From positions 55,060,140 to 55,124,139 of the forward strand of contig OY755239.1 in the NCBI GenBank assembly GCA_963576725.1: a stretch of DNA of 64,000 nucleotides, in the 5' to 3' direction. Position 1 is the first letter of the stretch. The number at the start of each line of letters is the position of its first letter. The notes beneath the pieces were generated by a model, which did no database searches, was not told the origin of the DNA, and was given only the letters and a program-made list of their open reading frames with translations. Shown here piece after piece: positions 20,991 through 31,451 of this stretch. Origin of the DNA: Azorinus chamasolen (lineage: Eukaryota > Mollusca > Bivalvia > Cardiida > Solecurtidae). Both the position numbers and the translations under genes were made by a program.

Positions 20991-22060
20991 AACAGGAGTT
21001 CTGGCCATTAATTCAAAGGCCCTGATATGGCAATTTATCTGTAGTTTACAAGTATTAACAAATATTCATGTTTGAAATAATAATTGTATCATGTATTGCA
21101 GCAGCATATTAGCACAACTTTTATAATTGCATATACACTACATATGCAAACAGGGACTTCCTGATCTGTACTGAGCAGCCTGGGGTATAGATACGATAAC
21201 GTAGCTCTATTCCTAAATAGACTGGACGCTAGTCATTATCAGTCTTACAGCTACGATATCGCATCTACCTGGGGTATAGAATTCAATAAAGGCAATTTTT
21301 ACAGCAAACAGTGCAGACCATGCATATCCCTACTTAAATTCCGCATCGCGTTGAAACATGGATGCTTATTTACTCACATAACATTAATTGTAAACGAATT
21401 CGGATTTTCAAATCAAGTGTAATCAGATAAAATAGTTTTGTAGCATAGCCTACTCCGGACTTCCTAATTCTAAACAATGCGATTGCAATGCAAGCGCAAG
21501 CTCGATCGATATGGCAACTGTCCAACTACCTTTCGCGAGAATGACACATGACACTGGTAAAGCAATTACACAAGCAGAACTGTAAGTAATTAGCCACTGC
21601 ATATATACACCGTGTATACACATTTCGCAACATAAACCGACTTTCGTTACGCATCACCTTACCAATTTTCTCTTGTTTAGTAATGTCCGCCATTGCTGCA
21701 CGATCTGAATCTAAATATAGCACTTTGGGAAATCCAAGGCTGCTAAAAATAGCCACAAGTCCAATAGATCCAGATAACGTATTTTATTTAATAGTGAGAA
21801 TTCTGATTTCAACTCGATTAAAAATGCGATTTTTACAGCTTTTCTGCAACAATTAAAAGAAACATTGAGCACTGTAAAAAGCCATTAATACTTTCGAATT
21901 ACCCCCCTTTATGAAAATAAGAACAAACCAACCACATGAAGCAATTCAGCCATCTATTTATGTTTTAATTCTAAAAAAATAAATATTTTATGTGATGTTT
22001 ATTCTCAAATAATTTCATAAATTATTATACAGAACAATTAACTTTATCTTATGTGAAAGT
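20991..22060. other. no recognisable gene
   Basis: AT-rich sequence with a few MITE crumbs: AATATTCATGTTTGAAATAA near 21060, and an imperfect inverted repeat at 21190-21290 around GCTACGATATCGCATCTACC. The small open frames match nothing I know. Confidence 0.4.
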
Positions 22061-22069
22061 TTTTAATAA

Positions 22070-22320
22070 TATAAATTATTGTACACATCTCCTGAATTGC
22101 AGACGACAATATAATGGTGAATTTGTGATAAAATTCAGTTTTTAGATGTGGAGCATATTCTCCACATAAAACTGCAGAGGCGTCACATTTTGAGACCGAG
22201 TCTATACTATCTGCTTGAAAAGTTTGCATCACGTCCATAACTTGTATTATACATCTAGATCTGCTATTAAATAGCAGATCTATATGTATAATACACATTA
22301 TGGACATAATATAATTATAG
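22070..22320 (-). repeat. dispersed repeat E and a short palindrome
   Basis: On the minus strand, the phrase TTATCACAAATTC then ATTATATTGTCGTCTGC recurs at 26595-26690, 33225-33310 and 43805-43885 with the same GCAG(A)(G)AAT(A/T)-type continuation. At 22240-22300 there is a palindrome, CTAGATCTGCTATT...AATAGCAGATCTATATG. Confidence 0.5.
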
Positions 22321-22558
22321 AGCTAGTTGCAAACAGAGAAGAGTCTGATCAAACTAGTCTGAGGGCGGGTATGAGTCTGCATGCAATGCCAAACTATTGG
22401 GTCTTCAAATTGTTGTTTGCTCCGTATCGGACTATTAGATCTATGTCGCTTTAACCAGAGACATGTAGATCTATGTATACATGTCTCTGTTTTAACCCTA
22501 TTTATATATTCTAACTTCATTCTGTAGGCCTATTCAATTTTTATCTATTCTAAAGCAT

Positions 22559-22690
22559 GTTAACCATTTCTCTTATATAAACACCTTTCCACACATTTGC
22601 AGAATAGACGATGTCTCCTGTAGGAGCCGCATGAGCGGGGTTTCCTCTGTTTGTATTCCATGTTCATCTCTGAAAGAATTTTTAACCCTT
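22559..22690. mobile_element. TTAA MITE, A-type, shortened
   Basis: TTAACCATTTCTCTTATATA then CCTGTAGGAGCCGC, ending in TTAACCC at about 22691, where the next copy starts. Confidence 0.55.
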
Positions 22691-22990
22691 TCCCTTATAT
22701 AAATGCCTTCCTATACCTTTACAAACTGATAGGACCCAGCTCAGACGGGAGTCGTCTGGTCAGGGTCTGCTCTGTTTGCTTGTGAATATAATATGGATTA
22801 TGATTTTAAAGTTTCCGCAATGTTCGTGTTGCTTACCATTTTACAAAATAATCTAATTAATACTCTTCATGCCATTAGATCTATACAAATAGAACGTGAT
22901 ATGTACCTTGATTTTTCTAAATATTCGGCCAGACAAATTTGGGCAAATAATACAGAACCAGACCAGACTGCTCCCGAAGGAGTAAATTGA
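22690..22990. mobile_element. TTAA MITE, family A, right end eroded
   Basis: TTAACCCTTTCCCTTATATA, TACAAACTGATAGGACCCAG, core CGTCTGGTCAGGGTCTGCTC TGTTTGC, then the family-A tail. A further fragment, CAGACTGCTCCCGAAGGAGT, lies at 22965-22990. Confidence 0.55.
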
Positions 22991-23043
22991 TCAGAGTGTG
23001 CACTATTTGTTATTCCGTTAGTCTCAGTCAGTCATAAAATGAA

Positions 23044-23226
23044 CAGGGTCCATGCTTATATAAAATTTCAGTTGAGTCTGAGTTCGTTCTCAAGTTTTTG
23101 ATTGGTCAGATTTGAGCCTTTGGCTCAAATCTGACCAATCAAAAGCTTGAGAACTCAAATCTGACCAATCAAAAGATTGAGAACGAATTCAGACTCAGCT
23201 AAAAAGCTTTATAAGCATGGACCCTG
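23044..23226. mobile_element. foldback MITE, family D
   Basis: CAGGGTCCATGCTTATA at the left and TATAAGCATGGACCCTG at the right. Long arms include GAGTCTGAGTTCGTTCTCAA and TTGATTGGTCAGATTTGAG. A short internal arm segment (CTCAAATCTGACCAATCAAA) is duplicated. A second copy is at 32606-32750. Confidence 0.85.
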
Positions 23227-23327
23227 GTGCAAAAACTAGGTTAATTGTCAGAATATTTAGGGTAAATATGATTCTGGTCATTTAGCTAATGAAATATTCA
23301 CTTTCCCACAGACAGACTGCCATCTGC

Positions 23328-23625
23328 TTAATCCTTTACTCCATGAATATTCAGGAAAGAAATAATTACATCAAGAATATAAATTAACTGCATTTCTATA
23401 ATGACACTATATATGAACAGAATATGTTTTAGAGTGGCAGAAACTGTAGAGTCAGATCTACCTTATGTCACCAGCAAACAGATCAGGCCCTGGACGGTTT
23501 CTATAAGAGCTGTCTACCTTATGTCACAAGCAAACCGAGCAGGCCCTGGACGGCTTCTATAGGAGCTGTCTGATATGGGTCTAATCTATTTGCAAAGGCA
23601 TAGAAAGGCGTATTTATGAAGTAAA
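23328..23625. mobile_element. TTAA MITE, family A, with duplicated core arm
   Basis: TTAATCCTTTACTCCATGAA to GGCGTATTTATGAAGTAAA. The segment ACCTTATGTCAC(C/A)AGCAAAC then GCAGGCCCTGGACGG occurs twice in tandem (about 23460-23515 and 23516-23572). Confidence 0.7.
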
Positions 23626-23696
23626 ATTGCTTATGAAATTATAACAGATCCGACTTTACAGTTTCTACCAGTAGGCCTACTGATTATGCATTGTAA

Positions 23697-24136
23697 ATAG
23701 AGTCAAACCCCTCTAAGTCAGACGTTAACTTTAGTATAAATATCGGTCTTGAAGACAGGTGGCAGCTTAATGCAGGGTGAAATTCACGCAGAAAGCTCCT
23801 GTAGTCCTGCCTGAGCTTTCTGCATGACTTTCACCCTGCATTAACATATTGCCTCCTAGTGACGCATATTTGCGCCTCTATAAAATTCACATTGTGAAAC
23901 CATTGTGATAAATAGAGCATTGCTCATATAGGAGCAAATGCTCTATTTATCACAATGGTTTCAAACTACAAAATTCCAAAATTTTCCTTTTCTCTAGTTA
24001 ATACTCCATTTCGGTGGATTAATTAAAAAAGACTGGGTCTAAAATAGCCTAGGAGAGAATGAGTTAAGCAGCCACCTGCCTAACAATAGCTATTTTTCTC
24101 TCTACTAGAATTCCGGTTTAAAGGGGTTTTACTGTA
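23697..24136. mobile_element. H-type MITE with core C and nested family-B MITE
   Basis: Outer ends TAGAGTCAAACCCCTCTAAG and, inverted, TAAAGGGGTTTTACTGTA. Core C is at 23755-23850 and 24064-24080, interrupted at its own TTAA by a complete family-B element. Confidence 0.75.
23841..24067. mobile_element. TTAA MITE, family B, inserted in core C
   Basis: TTAA at 23841-23844 and 24064-24067 are the target duplication. Rejoining the flanks recreates core C's usual GCATTAAGCAGCCACCTGC. The palindrome is AAATAGAGCATTGCTCATAT AGGAGCAAATGCTC. Confidence 0.85.
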
Positions 24137-24275
24137 TGCCATTTTAAATATCCATGATATCAGTACTACTTACATGAATAGTAAACAGAGAAAGGGTTAA
24201 ATTCTCAGTTTTATTGTCTGTTTATCAAAGTTTAGATTCTGATGACATGACAAATTATTCATTGCCTCATCTGAG

Positions 24276-24532
24276 TTAACTCTTTCCATGTTCTATGTTT
24301 ATTCCAAATTCCAATACCTACTAAATATTCATGAACAAAATAGTTATAATTAAATATGGTAGGTGAAACATTGTACATGTAGCTATTTTGGAAAGTAAAG
24401 AAATAGATCTATAAAATTTCATTAGCAAACAGAGCAGACACTGATAAGACGGCTCCTGTAGGAGCCGTCTGATCTGGGTCTTCTCTGTTCGCAAATGCGT
24501 AAAAACACGTTTATATGAGGGAAAAGGGTTAA
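24276..24532. mobile_element. TTAA MITE, family A2
   Basis: TTAACTCTTTCCATGTTCTA to TATATGAGGGAAAAGGGTTAA. The core CAGACACTGATAAGACGGCT then CCTGTAGGAGCCGTCTGATC is well kept. Confidence 0.85.
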
Positions 24533-24715
24533 AACTATTTGCATAAAGTTGCAACCAAGTGTGCAGAGATGTACCGAATTCAACTGCAGTAGAATAATGA
24601 TTTTGAACCAGTTCTGAACATGTTATAACATAAACAGAATAAGACTTTACATACGCAGTGTTGCGTTTGCAAAATAAAATCTACAATAAGCCTACAGTTA
24701 CCTAGTTCCAAATTA

Positions 24716-24935
24716 TTAACCCTTTACTTGGATTCTCCATAGATGCGTTTTACAACGCTTTTGCAAACAGGATATATAGGCGCCTATACAGAAGCTGTCT
24801 GATCAGGGTCTGCTCCATTTGCTTATAAAATTGTATGATTTCTGTCGAGGCCATAGCATCAAGCGTTCATGTCTTGATATAAAAAAAACAGCTGATTTAT
24901 ATTCATGACATGGAAATTCATGGAGTAGACTGTTA
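24716..24935. mobile_element. TTAA MITE, family A
   Basis: TTAACCCTTTACTTGGATTC to ATTCATGGAGTAGACTGTTAA, with a partly decayed core (GAAGCTGTCTGATCAGGGTC). Confidence 0.7.
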
Positions 24936-25251
24936 AACGATCCAGATCTGATGAGACTGGCAAGCGTGTTTCCATTCGGTCTCAAACTATTGATACTAGT
25001 ACTTGAACGTCACGGACAGTAATGTCCAGTTGGAATATCCAGTGAGATTAAATATCCACCCTTTCCCAGTTCAGTATTCATGTAAGAAATAATGACATCA
25101 TGAATAGTTATTAGTTGAAGTTTCATAATTTAAACTTTTCAAGATAATGTTTTGCTTTGACAAAGACTGTAGAATCATATCTAGTTCTATATCATGTAAA
25201 ACAGCAAGGCCTGTACGCTTCGACTGTCGAACTTCATCCAACATTCTAGTA

Positions 25252-25469
25252 TTGACCCTTTCAGTGCCAGCATTGTCGTCTGCTGAACACATTTTCGTCT
25301 GCTTCAAGTTTTAGAGGTGGTGCCCGTTCAATTTCTTTATAAAACTATAATTAGAGTGTCGAATAGTTTTGATCCTGATGAGATGCCGAATTACTCGGCA
25401 CCTCATTGGCATCCAGACTGTTTGCATAATTATATCACTGACCCGTCTTCATGACACTGAAGGGGATAA
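25252..25469. mobile_element. foldback MITE, family K
   Basis: TTGACCCTTTCAGTGCCAGC to GACACTGAAGGGGATAA. The core is GATGAGATGCCGAATTACTC with its mirror GGCACCTCATTGGCATCC. A relative core is at 54918-55015 and a fragment near 3271. Confidence 0.65.
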
Positions 25470-26260
25470 AGAGGCTCATCAATTAAGTGTCACACACACT
25501 GGGACAAGTGGTTAATAGTGCCAATTCATCGTATGCAAGGGCATGTAGGCCTACCTCTACAATATATCTCTAAATTTCGTTTTCTTGGAGAGGCTGAACG
25601 GATACAAATACAGCTGATGTTAGATCTACTTGTTCTTGTTTTATTGGATAATAACTATCTGTGTTTTATTTAAAAGAAATATAGGTGTTTAGGCCTATTA
25701 TTATTATTTTTTTATTACAATGTTTATGTTTATATGTTTTATTATTATTATTAGATCTATTATTATTATTTATTATTAGATATATTATTATTATTACGTG
25801 TAGACCTACATCTGAAACGAGGAATCGAAAATGTTAAAATGCGTTATTTCTCAATTTAATCTATCATTCTTTCCCAATATCGTTGTTTAGTATACAAATA
25901 ATTTATTGTTTATTTCATGATACTAAAAGATGACCATGTTAAAATATTGAATGTTCCTGGACATCATCTCACCATGCCCAAACATGTCCCTAGTCTCCGT
26001 AACTGCTGTAGATTCTAAAACTCCGATTCTTCCAGTGCTCTCAACGCTTGGATTGACTATGTCGTAGAATTGCGATAATTTCGGCCATAGTACGGTCCCT
26101 GGTTGTTAAAAGAACTCGCGTTTGTTGCAGACGACAGTTGCTTGACATTCATAGATTTAGGACCACGCCTATTAGATCCGATTTTCTGGCACATTCCCTG
26201 TTCTGAGATCAGGAGGTGTAGGCCTAAATAAGGGCTTAGGCGAACAGTTAAATCATTAAA
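25470..26260. other. no recognisable gene; ATT-rich tract
   Basis: Anonymous AT-rich sequence containing an interrupted (TTA)n/(ATT)n microsatellite at about 25700-25795 broken by AGATCTA. No domain-bearing open frame. Confidence 0.45.
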
Positions 26261-26261
26261 T

Positions 26262-26350
26262 TGGCAATTAGCAAACTAATGCAGGATGAACGTCAACAGA
26301 AAACTCATATTGGAGCTTTCTGCATGGTTTACACCATGCACTGAGCAGCC
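26262..26350. repeat. core-C palindrome, decayed
   Basis: CTAATGCAGGATGAACGTCA... with mirror GGAGCTTTCTGCATGGTTTA and GAGCAGCCTCC. Outer MITE ends are not visible. Confidence 0.55.
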
Positions 26351-26594
26351 TCCTAAGGTAGATAAACATTCTCAGTTCATCTGTACTGAATGTTTTAGGG
26401 AGAATTACTTCCCTTTTTATTATTTGGAAAGTGACAATGGTCAGTTTCAAATACAATGTATTTTTTCTTTCTTTTGTTGAACTTTCTTGAATACATATAT
26501 TTTTATTAGTATGCCTAAAATGATTAATTCTTTATGTAGAGCATTTGGCCTGATTCATTATTATAAAAGATAATTCTATAGTCTTATCAAACTG

Positions 26595-26690
26595 ATATCA
26601 CATTCGCAGACGACAATATAAATGCGAATTTGTGATAACAATTGTTTTTTTGGATGCAGGAATTCCCTGCATAATAACTTAAAAACGATA
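26595..26690 (+). repeat. dispersed repeat E
   Basis: GCAGACGACAATATAAATGC GAATTTGTGATAACAATTG then GGATGCAGGAATTCCCTGCA. Nearly the same string occurs at 43805-43885. Confidence 0.6.
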
Positions 26691-26800
26691 GAACTAAACT
26701 GATAAACTAACGGTGCATCATCGAATAGAACTAAACTGATAAACTAACGGTGCATCATCGAATAGAACTAAACTGATAAACTAACGGTGCATCATCGAAT
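26690..26800. repeat. 37-bp tandem repeat, three perfect copies
   Basis: Three identical units at 26690-26726, 26727-26763 and 26764-26800, starting AGAACTAAACTGATAAACTA. Perfect identity means a very recent expansion. Confidence 0.95.
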
Positions 26801-27640
26801 CTAGTCAGTAGCAAATCGTCTGTAAATCTAGCATGCAAAATCTTGATTGGATACTCAACATTTAGAATGTTGATCTCTTCTGAGTGAATTAAAACACACA
26901 TTAAATTAGATCTAGATCTAGCTCAATTCGGGAATATTTTTAGACTTTATACGTGTTGGTGTATACAAGATTATTTCCTTGTATCACCAGAAAAAAATAT
27001 AGAGCCATGACATCGGAACACTGAAAAAAATGTTGACCTAGTTCTCAGGCAACATGTCAATGCTTCCATCTAATTGGGGTTTACACTCTTCGTCAAGACG
27101 GCATACATAGCTCTACAAAGTTTTGAACATAGAAGTAGACTCGTTTCCCGCACTAAAGACGACTGACCATAACAAACACCAAGTTGTGTGATGTTATGGA
27201 AAATACTCGTTTATTGTAGGGACCTTCTTTAGTATTTCTAGCTACTTATATAGCATGCCATTTTAGATTTCTGTATGAATGGGCTGACGTAAAATGCACC
27301 TATATTTAGCTATTTACTCAATTATTTATCTATTTCAGGGTTACAGATAAGGGGCCCAATTAAAATTGTGAAAAAGCAATTATTTTTTTAAAAAAATGAG
27401 TAACACAAAGCAAATAAATATAACAAAAAGCAAAAAAAAAAGACTACCTAGATCTAATGAGAATATGAATAATACCAATTACGAAAATTGCCAATACCCA
27501 ATAAAAATTGCAAATACCCAATTCTGTAAAAAATCAAGGAGTAAATGCCCAATTGCATCAAAACCTTATCTGTAACCCTGAGCTAATTTACTAGATCTAT
27601 TTTAACTATTTACTCAATAATAAATCAATACTCATTTTAA
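26801..27640. other. no recognisable gene
   Basis: AT-rich. Near 27470-27530 a short AATTGC(C/A)AATACCCAAT phrase is repeated about three times. No convincing reading frame. Confidence 0.4.
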
Positions 27641-27644
27641 CACC

Positions 27645-27815
27645 TTTGTAAACAATGTAGATCCGGATGAGACGGCTCGTACAGGAGGATCGGTTCCGTT
27701 TGCTTATTGAGTGATATTAAAGATCTGATTTTGTAGCTTCAGTTGTGGCCAAACCTTCCTTTCTCTATAAATAAACCATTATAAAAATCAGCTAATTGAT
27801 ATTCATAATGTCATT
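27645..27815. mobile_element. family-A MITE fragment
   Basis: GTAAACAATGTAGATCCGGA, GAGACGGCTCGTACAGGAGG, CCGTTTGCTTATTGAGTGAT and the tail GATATTCATAATGTCATTG. Ends missing. Confidence 0.55.
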
Positions 27816-28094
27816 GACTGCTGCTTTCGCCGCAGCTACCTTTTGACAAAAATTCAAAATGACAATGATTTACTGCATGCGAGACAAGTTTTTAGGTTTA
27901 CACTAAAGAACAATTACAGCTGCAATATTTGTAACTTGGTATGTCCTTGCATAACATTTCTTATAAAAATGCATATCAACATCTAAAGGTTTTGTATCAG
28001 AAATAAGAAAAGATCCTGTAATCGCACCTATGCACGTTAAAAGACGTTTCAAAGCAGAAATTGCACGGTGAAACATTTGACAGGCTTTAGACTG

Positions 28095-28200
28095 TGTGGC
28101 TTGGTACCTAGCTCAGTCGGTAGAGTGTTGGCATGGTAAGTCAAAGGCCCTGGGTTTGAGCCCCAGTCGAATCGCAACTTTTTCACCATTTTACATTTGG
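28095..28200 (+). repeat. tRNA-Thr-like SINE head, copy 1
   Basis: TACCTAGCTCAGTCGGTAGA (box A and D arm), a 7-nt anticodon loop ATGGTAA (GGT, Thr type) with a pairing stem, and GGGTTTGAGCCC (box B). The acceptor stem does not pair, so this is a tRNA-derived SINE or pseudogene rather than a working tRNA. Confidence 0.65.
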
Positions 28201-28344
28201 CGCCCAAGGTAAATAACCCGCAGGGTGATTTATATGTAAAACATTGTAATAATAAGAAACTTGCGGAGTGTTCTAAGAATTCGGGTCGAATTATTGTGTA
28301 GATGGGGTGTGTGTTGCCGGGTAGAGATTGTGGTGAAACGGTTG

Positions 28345-28455
28345 ATAGGCTTAGACTGTGTGGCTTAGTAGCTTGAAGTCGGTATCTGAGTTTGGGCATG
28401 GTAAGGTAAGTCAAAGGCCCTGGGTTCGAGCCCCAGTCGAGGCATAACTTGTCCA
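28345..28455 (+). repeat. tRNA-Thr-like SINE head, copy 2
   Basis: Shares flanks (TAGACTGTGTGGCTT...; AGGCCCTGGGTTCGAGCCCC) with copy 1 about 260 bp upstream, but its box A region is deleted and scrambled (AGCTTGAAGTCGGTATC). The pair looks like a local duplication. The 135-codon minus frame across both is a by-product. Confidence 0.65.
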
Positions 28456-28459
28456 CCTT

Positions 28460-29210
28460 GTTACAGAAGCAAATGCTCGATCACAATTGTTTCAAAACTA
28501 CACCATTCTAAATGTTCCCGGGGAACATGCCCCCGGACCCCTATAGACCTAGTCATGGTGCTTACAGTACGTACGTGGTCATATATATATTTCATTAAAA
28601 GCCCCTGCTCATAAATCTCGAAGAGCTATGGCATGGAAAAGAGAATTAAAACAACATAGATCTACCCCCTGTCTAAATTTGTCCTTTCAGTCCCCGGACA
28701 TAATCAATTAAACATAATTTAAAGTACAAAAATGAATCATGCAGGAAACATCACATAAAGAATAAACAGTCGCCCGAACAGCAACACAAGGAAACAGCAA
28801 ATGTACATAACTATAAAAACATCAAGAGACGCACAAAGACAAAACAAACATACAATAGGGGGAAGATGGAAGTACCGCCTTGGAACGGTCAGTGACAAAA
28901 GTCACTGGGGGGGGGTTAAACCGGTTTATGGGCGCCCAACGTCACACTTATTCCATCCCCACCCTAAAAGACAAACAGTGTAAATAAACGTATCCCCTCT
29001 CCGACTAATCTACAACAACCGCGATGGCAAATACAGTGGTAAAGTGCATGTATAACGAAAACATTTAAGTGAACAAACTGTATCCACCTATCGCAAGTGT
29101 ACTCAATGATTGAGCTGCAAACAGAGTAACTGTAGAAAATTAATAAAGGGTACGACAAAAACGAAATAGTACAGATATCCGACGTTCTCCTTCCGTTTCT
29201 GGATTTAAGA
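28460..29210. other. no recognisable gene
   Basis: Anonymous sequence containing a GTACGTAC phrase and a G-run at 28908-28915. Open frames are short with no known domain. Confidence 0.4.
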
Positions 29211-29228
29211 GGTCGCCTTCATAGAGTA

Positions 29229-29350
29229 CTAAACCTTTCTTGTCGGCGTACATGCAAAGAGGTCAGCGTGATTGCCAACTGTAAAAGGATTGACAACCAA
29301 ACATGCAGTATATTGTAGTACTACAGGATCATATCCCTTTTTAATGAATT
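29229..29350 (-). pseudogene. Penelope-like RT C-terminal fragment
   Basis: Minus frame KKFIKKGYDPVVLQYTACLV then VNPFTVGNHADLFACTP. I recall this as the C-terminal signature of the same RT family. It lies on the far side of the tandem array, in the same orientation as the core at 31.4-32.0 kb. The stretch that should join the two is not visible. Confidence 0.6.
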
Positions 29351-29399
29351 TTTTAACATATTTGATGAACAAGAGATGTTTGTAAAACATGTATACCCC

Positions 29400-31390
29400 C
29401 AGACCCCCTGACCTTTGATCTAGTGACCTCAACTATAGAGGTCATCTAGTGGTCATGACTAATCAACACGGCAACTTTGAAGACCCTAAGCCAACCACTG
29501 ATCATTTATTGATCTAAAACATTTCATAAGTTAAGGTCATGGCAACCTTGACCTTTGACCTAGTAACCTCAACAACTACAGGGGTCATCTAGTGGTCATG
29601 AAAAACCACCACAGCAAGTTTGAAGATCCCGAACCAAACCATTGAGCAGTTATTTATCGGAAACCATTTCATCAGTTAAGGTCATGGTGACCTTGACCTT
29701 TGACCTAAAAAACAATACGGGTCATCTAGTTGTCATGACCAACCACCACAGAAAGTTTGAAGATCCTAAGCCAAACCCTTGAGCAGTTATTGATTGGAAA
29801 TCATTTCACCAGTTAAGGTCATGGTGACCTTGACCTTTGACCTACTGACCTAAAAAACAATAGGGACCATCTAGTGGTCATGACCAACCACCACAGCAAG
29901 TTTGAAGATCCTAAGTCAAACCCTTGAGCAGTTATTGATTGGAAACCATTTCACCAGTTAAGGTCATGGTGACCTTGACCTTTGACCTATTGTCCTCAAA
30001 AACAATAGGGGCCATCTAGTGGTCATGACCAATCACCACAGCAAGTTTGAAGATCCTAAGCCAAACCCTTGAACAGTTATTGATCGGAAACCATTTCAAC
30101 AGTTAAGGTCATGGTGACCTTGACCTTTGATCTAGTGACCTAAAAACAACAGGACTAATTTAGTTGTCATGACCAACCACCTAAGCAAGTTTGAAGATCC
30201 TAAGTCAAACCCTTTGAGCAGTTATTGATCAAAAACCATTTTACCAGTTAGGATCATGGTGACATTGACCTTTGACCTAGTGTCCTCAAAAACAATACGG
30301 GTCATCTAATTGTCATGACCAACCACCACAGCAAGTTTGAAGATCCTAAGCCAAACCCTTGAGCAGTTATTGATTGGAAATCATTTCACCAGTTAAGGTC
30401 ATGGTGACCTTGACCTTTGACCTACTGACCTAAAAACAATAGGGGCCATCTAGTGGTCATGACCAACCACCACAGCAAGTTTGAAGATCCTAAGCCAAAC
30501 CCTTGAGCAGTTATTGATTGGAAACCATTTCACCAGTTAAGGTCATGGTGACCTTGACTTTTGACCTACTGTCCTCAAAAACAATAGGGGCCATCTAGTG
30601 GTCATGACCAACCACCACAGCAAGTTTGAAGATCCTAAGTCAAACCCTTGAACAGTTATTGATCGGAAACCATTTCACCAGTTAAGGTCATGGTGACCTT
30701 GACCTTTGATCTAGTGACTTCAAAAACAACAGGGCTAATTTAGTTGTCATGATCAACCACCTAAGCAAGTTTGAAGATCCTAAGCCAAACCCTTGAGCAG
30801 TTATTCATCAAAAACCATTTTACCAGTTAGGATCATGGTGACCTTGACCTTTGACCTAGTGACCTCAAAAACAATAGGGGTCATCCAGTGGTCATGCGCA
30901 ACTACCACAGCAAGTTTGAAGATTCTAAGCCAAACCTTTGAGCAATTATTGATCGGAAACCATTTAACCATATAAGGTCATGGTGACCTTGACCTTTGAC
31001 CTAATGACCTAAAAAACAATAGGGGTCATCTAGTCGTCATGAACAACCACCACAGCAAGTTTGAAGATCCTAAGCCAAACCCTTCAGCAGTTATTGATCG
31101 GAAACTATTTAACAAGTTAAGGTCATGGTGACCTTGACCTTTGACCTAATGACCTAAAAAACAATAGGGGTCATCTAGTCGTCATGAACAACCACCACAG
31201 CAAGTTTGAAGATCCTAAGCCAAACCCTTCAGCAGTTATTGATCGGAAACTTTTTAACAAGTTAAGGTCATTGTGACCTTGACCTTTGACCTAGTGACCT
31301 CAAAAACAATAGGGGTCATCTAGTTGTGATGACCAACCACCACAGCAAGTTTGAAGATTCTACGCCAAGTCGTTTGTTAGTTATCATTCG
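29400..31390 (+). repeat. 145-bp tandem array with repeated ERE and DR1 sites
   Basis: The phrase GGTCATGGTGACC or a close variant recurs with spacing of 145 bp (one 137, one 144). Perfect AGGTCANNNTGACCT palindromes start at 29679, 29816, 29961, 30106, 30396, 30540, 30685, 30975, 31120 and 31265. Near-misses are at 29534, 30250 and 30829. Most are directly followed by TTGACCTTTGACCT, a DR1 in reverse. Confidence 0.95.
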
Positions 31391-31404
31391 GAAACCATCG
31401 ATCT

Positions 31405-31451
31405 ACCGACCGACAGACCGACAGACCGACCGACCGACCGACCGACCGACA
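31405..31451. repeat. (CCGA)n/(CAGA) microsatellite
   Basis: CCGACCGACAGACCGACAGA then pure CCGA units. It is the 3' microsatellite of the tandem-unit element; read through on the minus strand it gives the RSVGRSVG tail of the RT frame. Confidence 0.95.

Noticed and set aside
28049..28456. 135-codon minus frame with LDWGSNPGPLTY-type phrases
   Set aside because: It is the antisense translation of two tRNA-like SINE heads; box B read backwards gives this recurrent phrase.
29400..31390. CRISPR-like regularly spaced repeats
   Set aside because: The whole 145-bp unit is repeated; there are no unique spacers, and the genome is animal.
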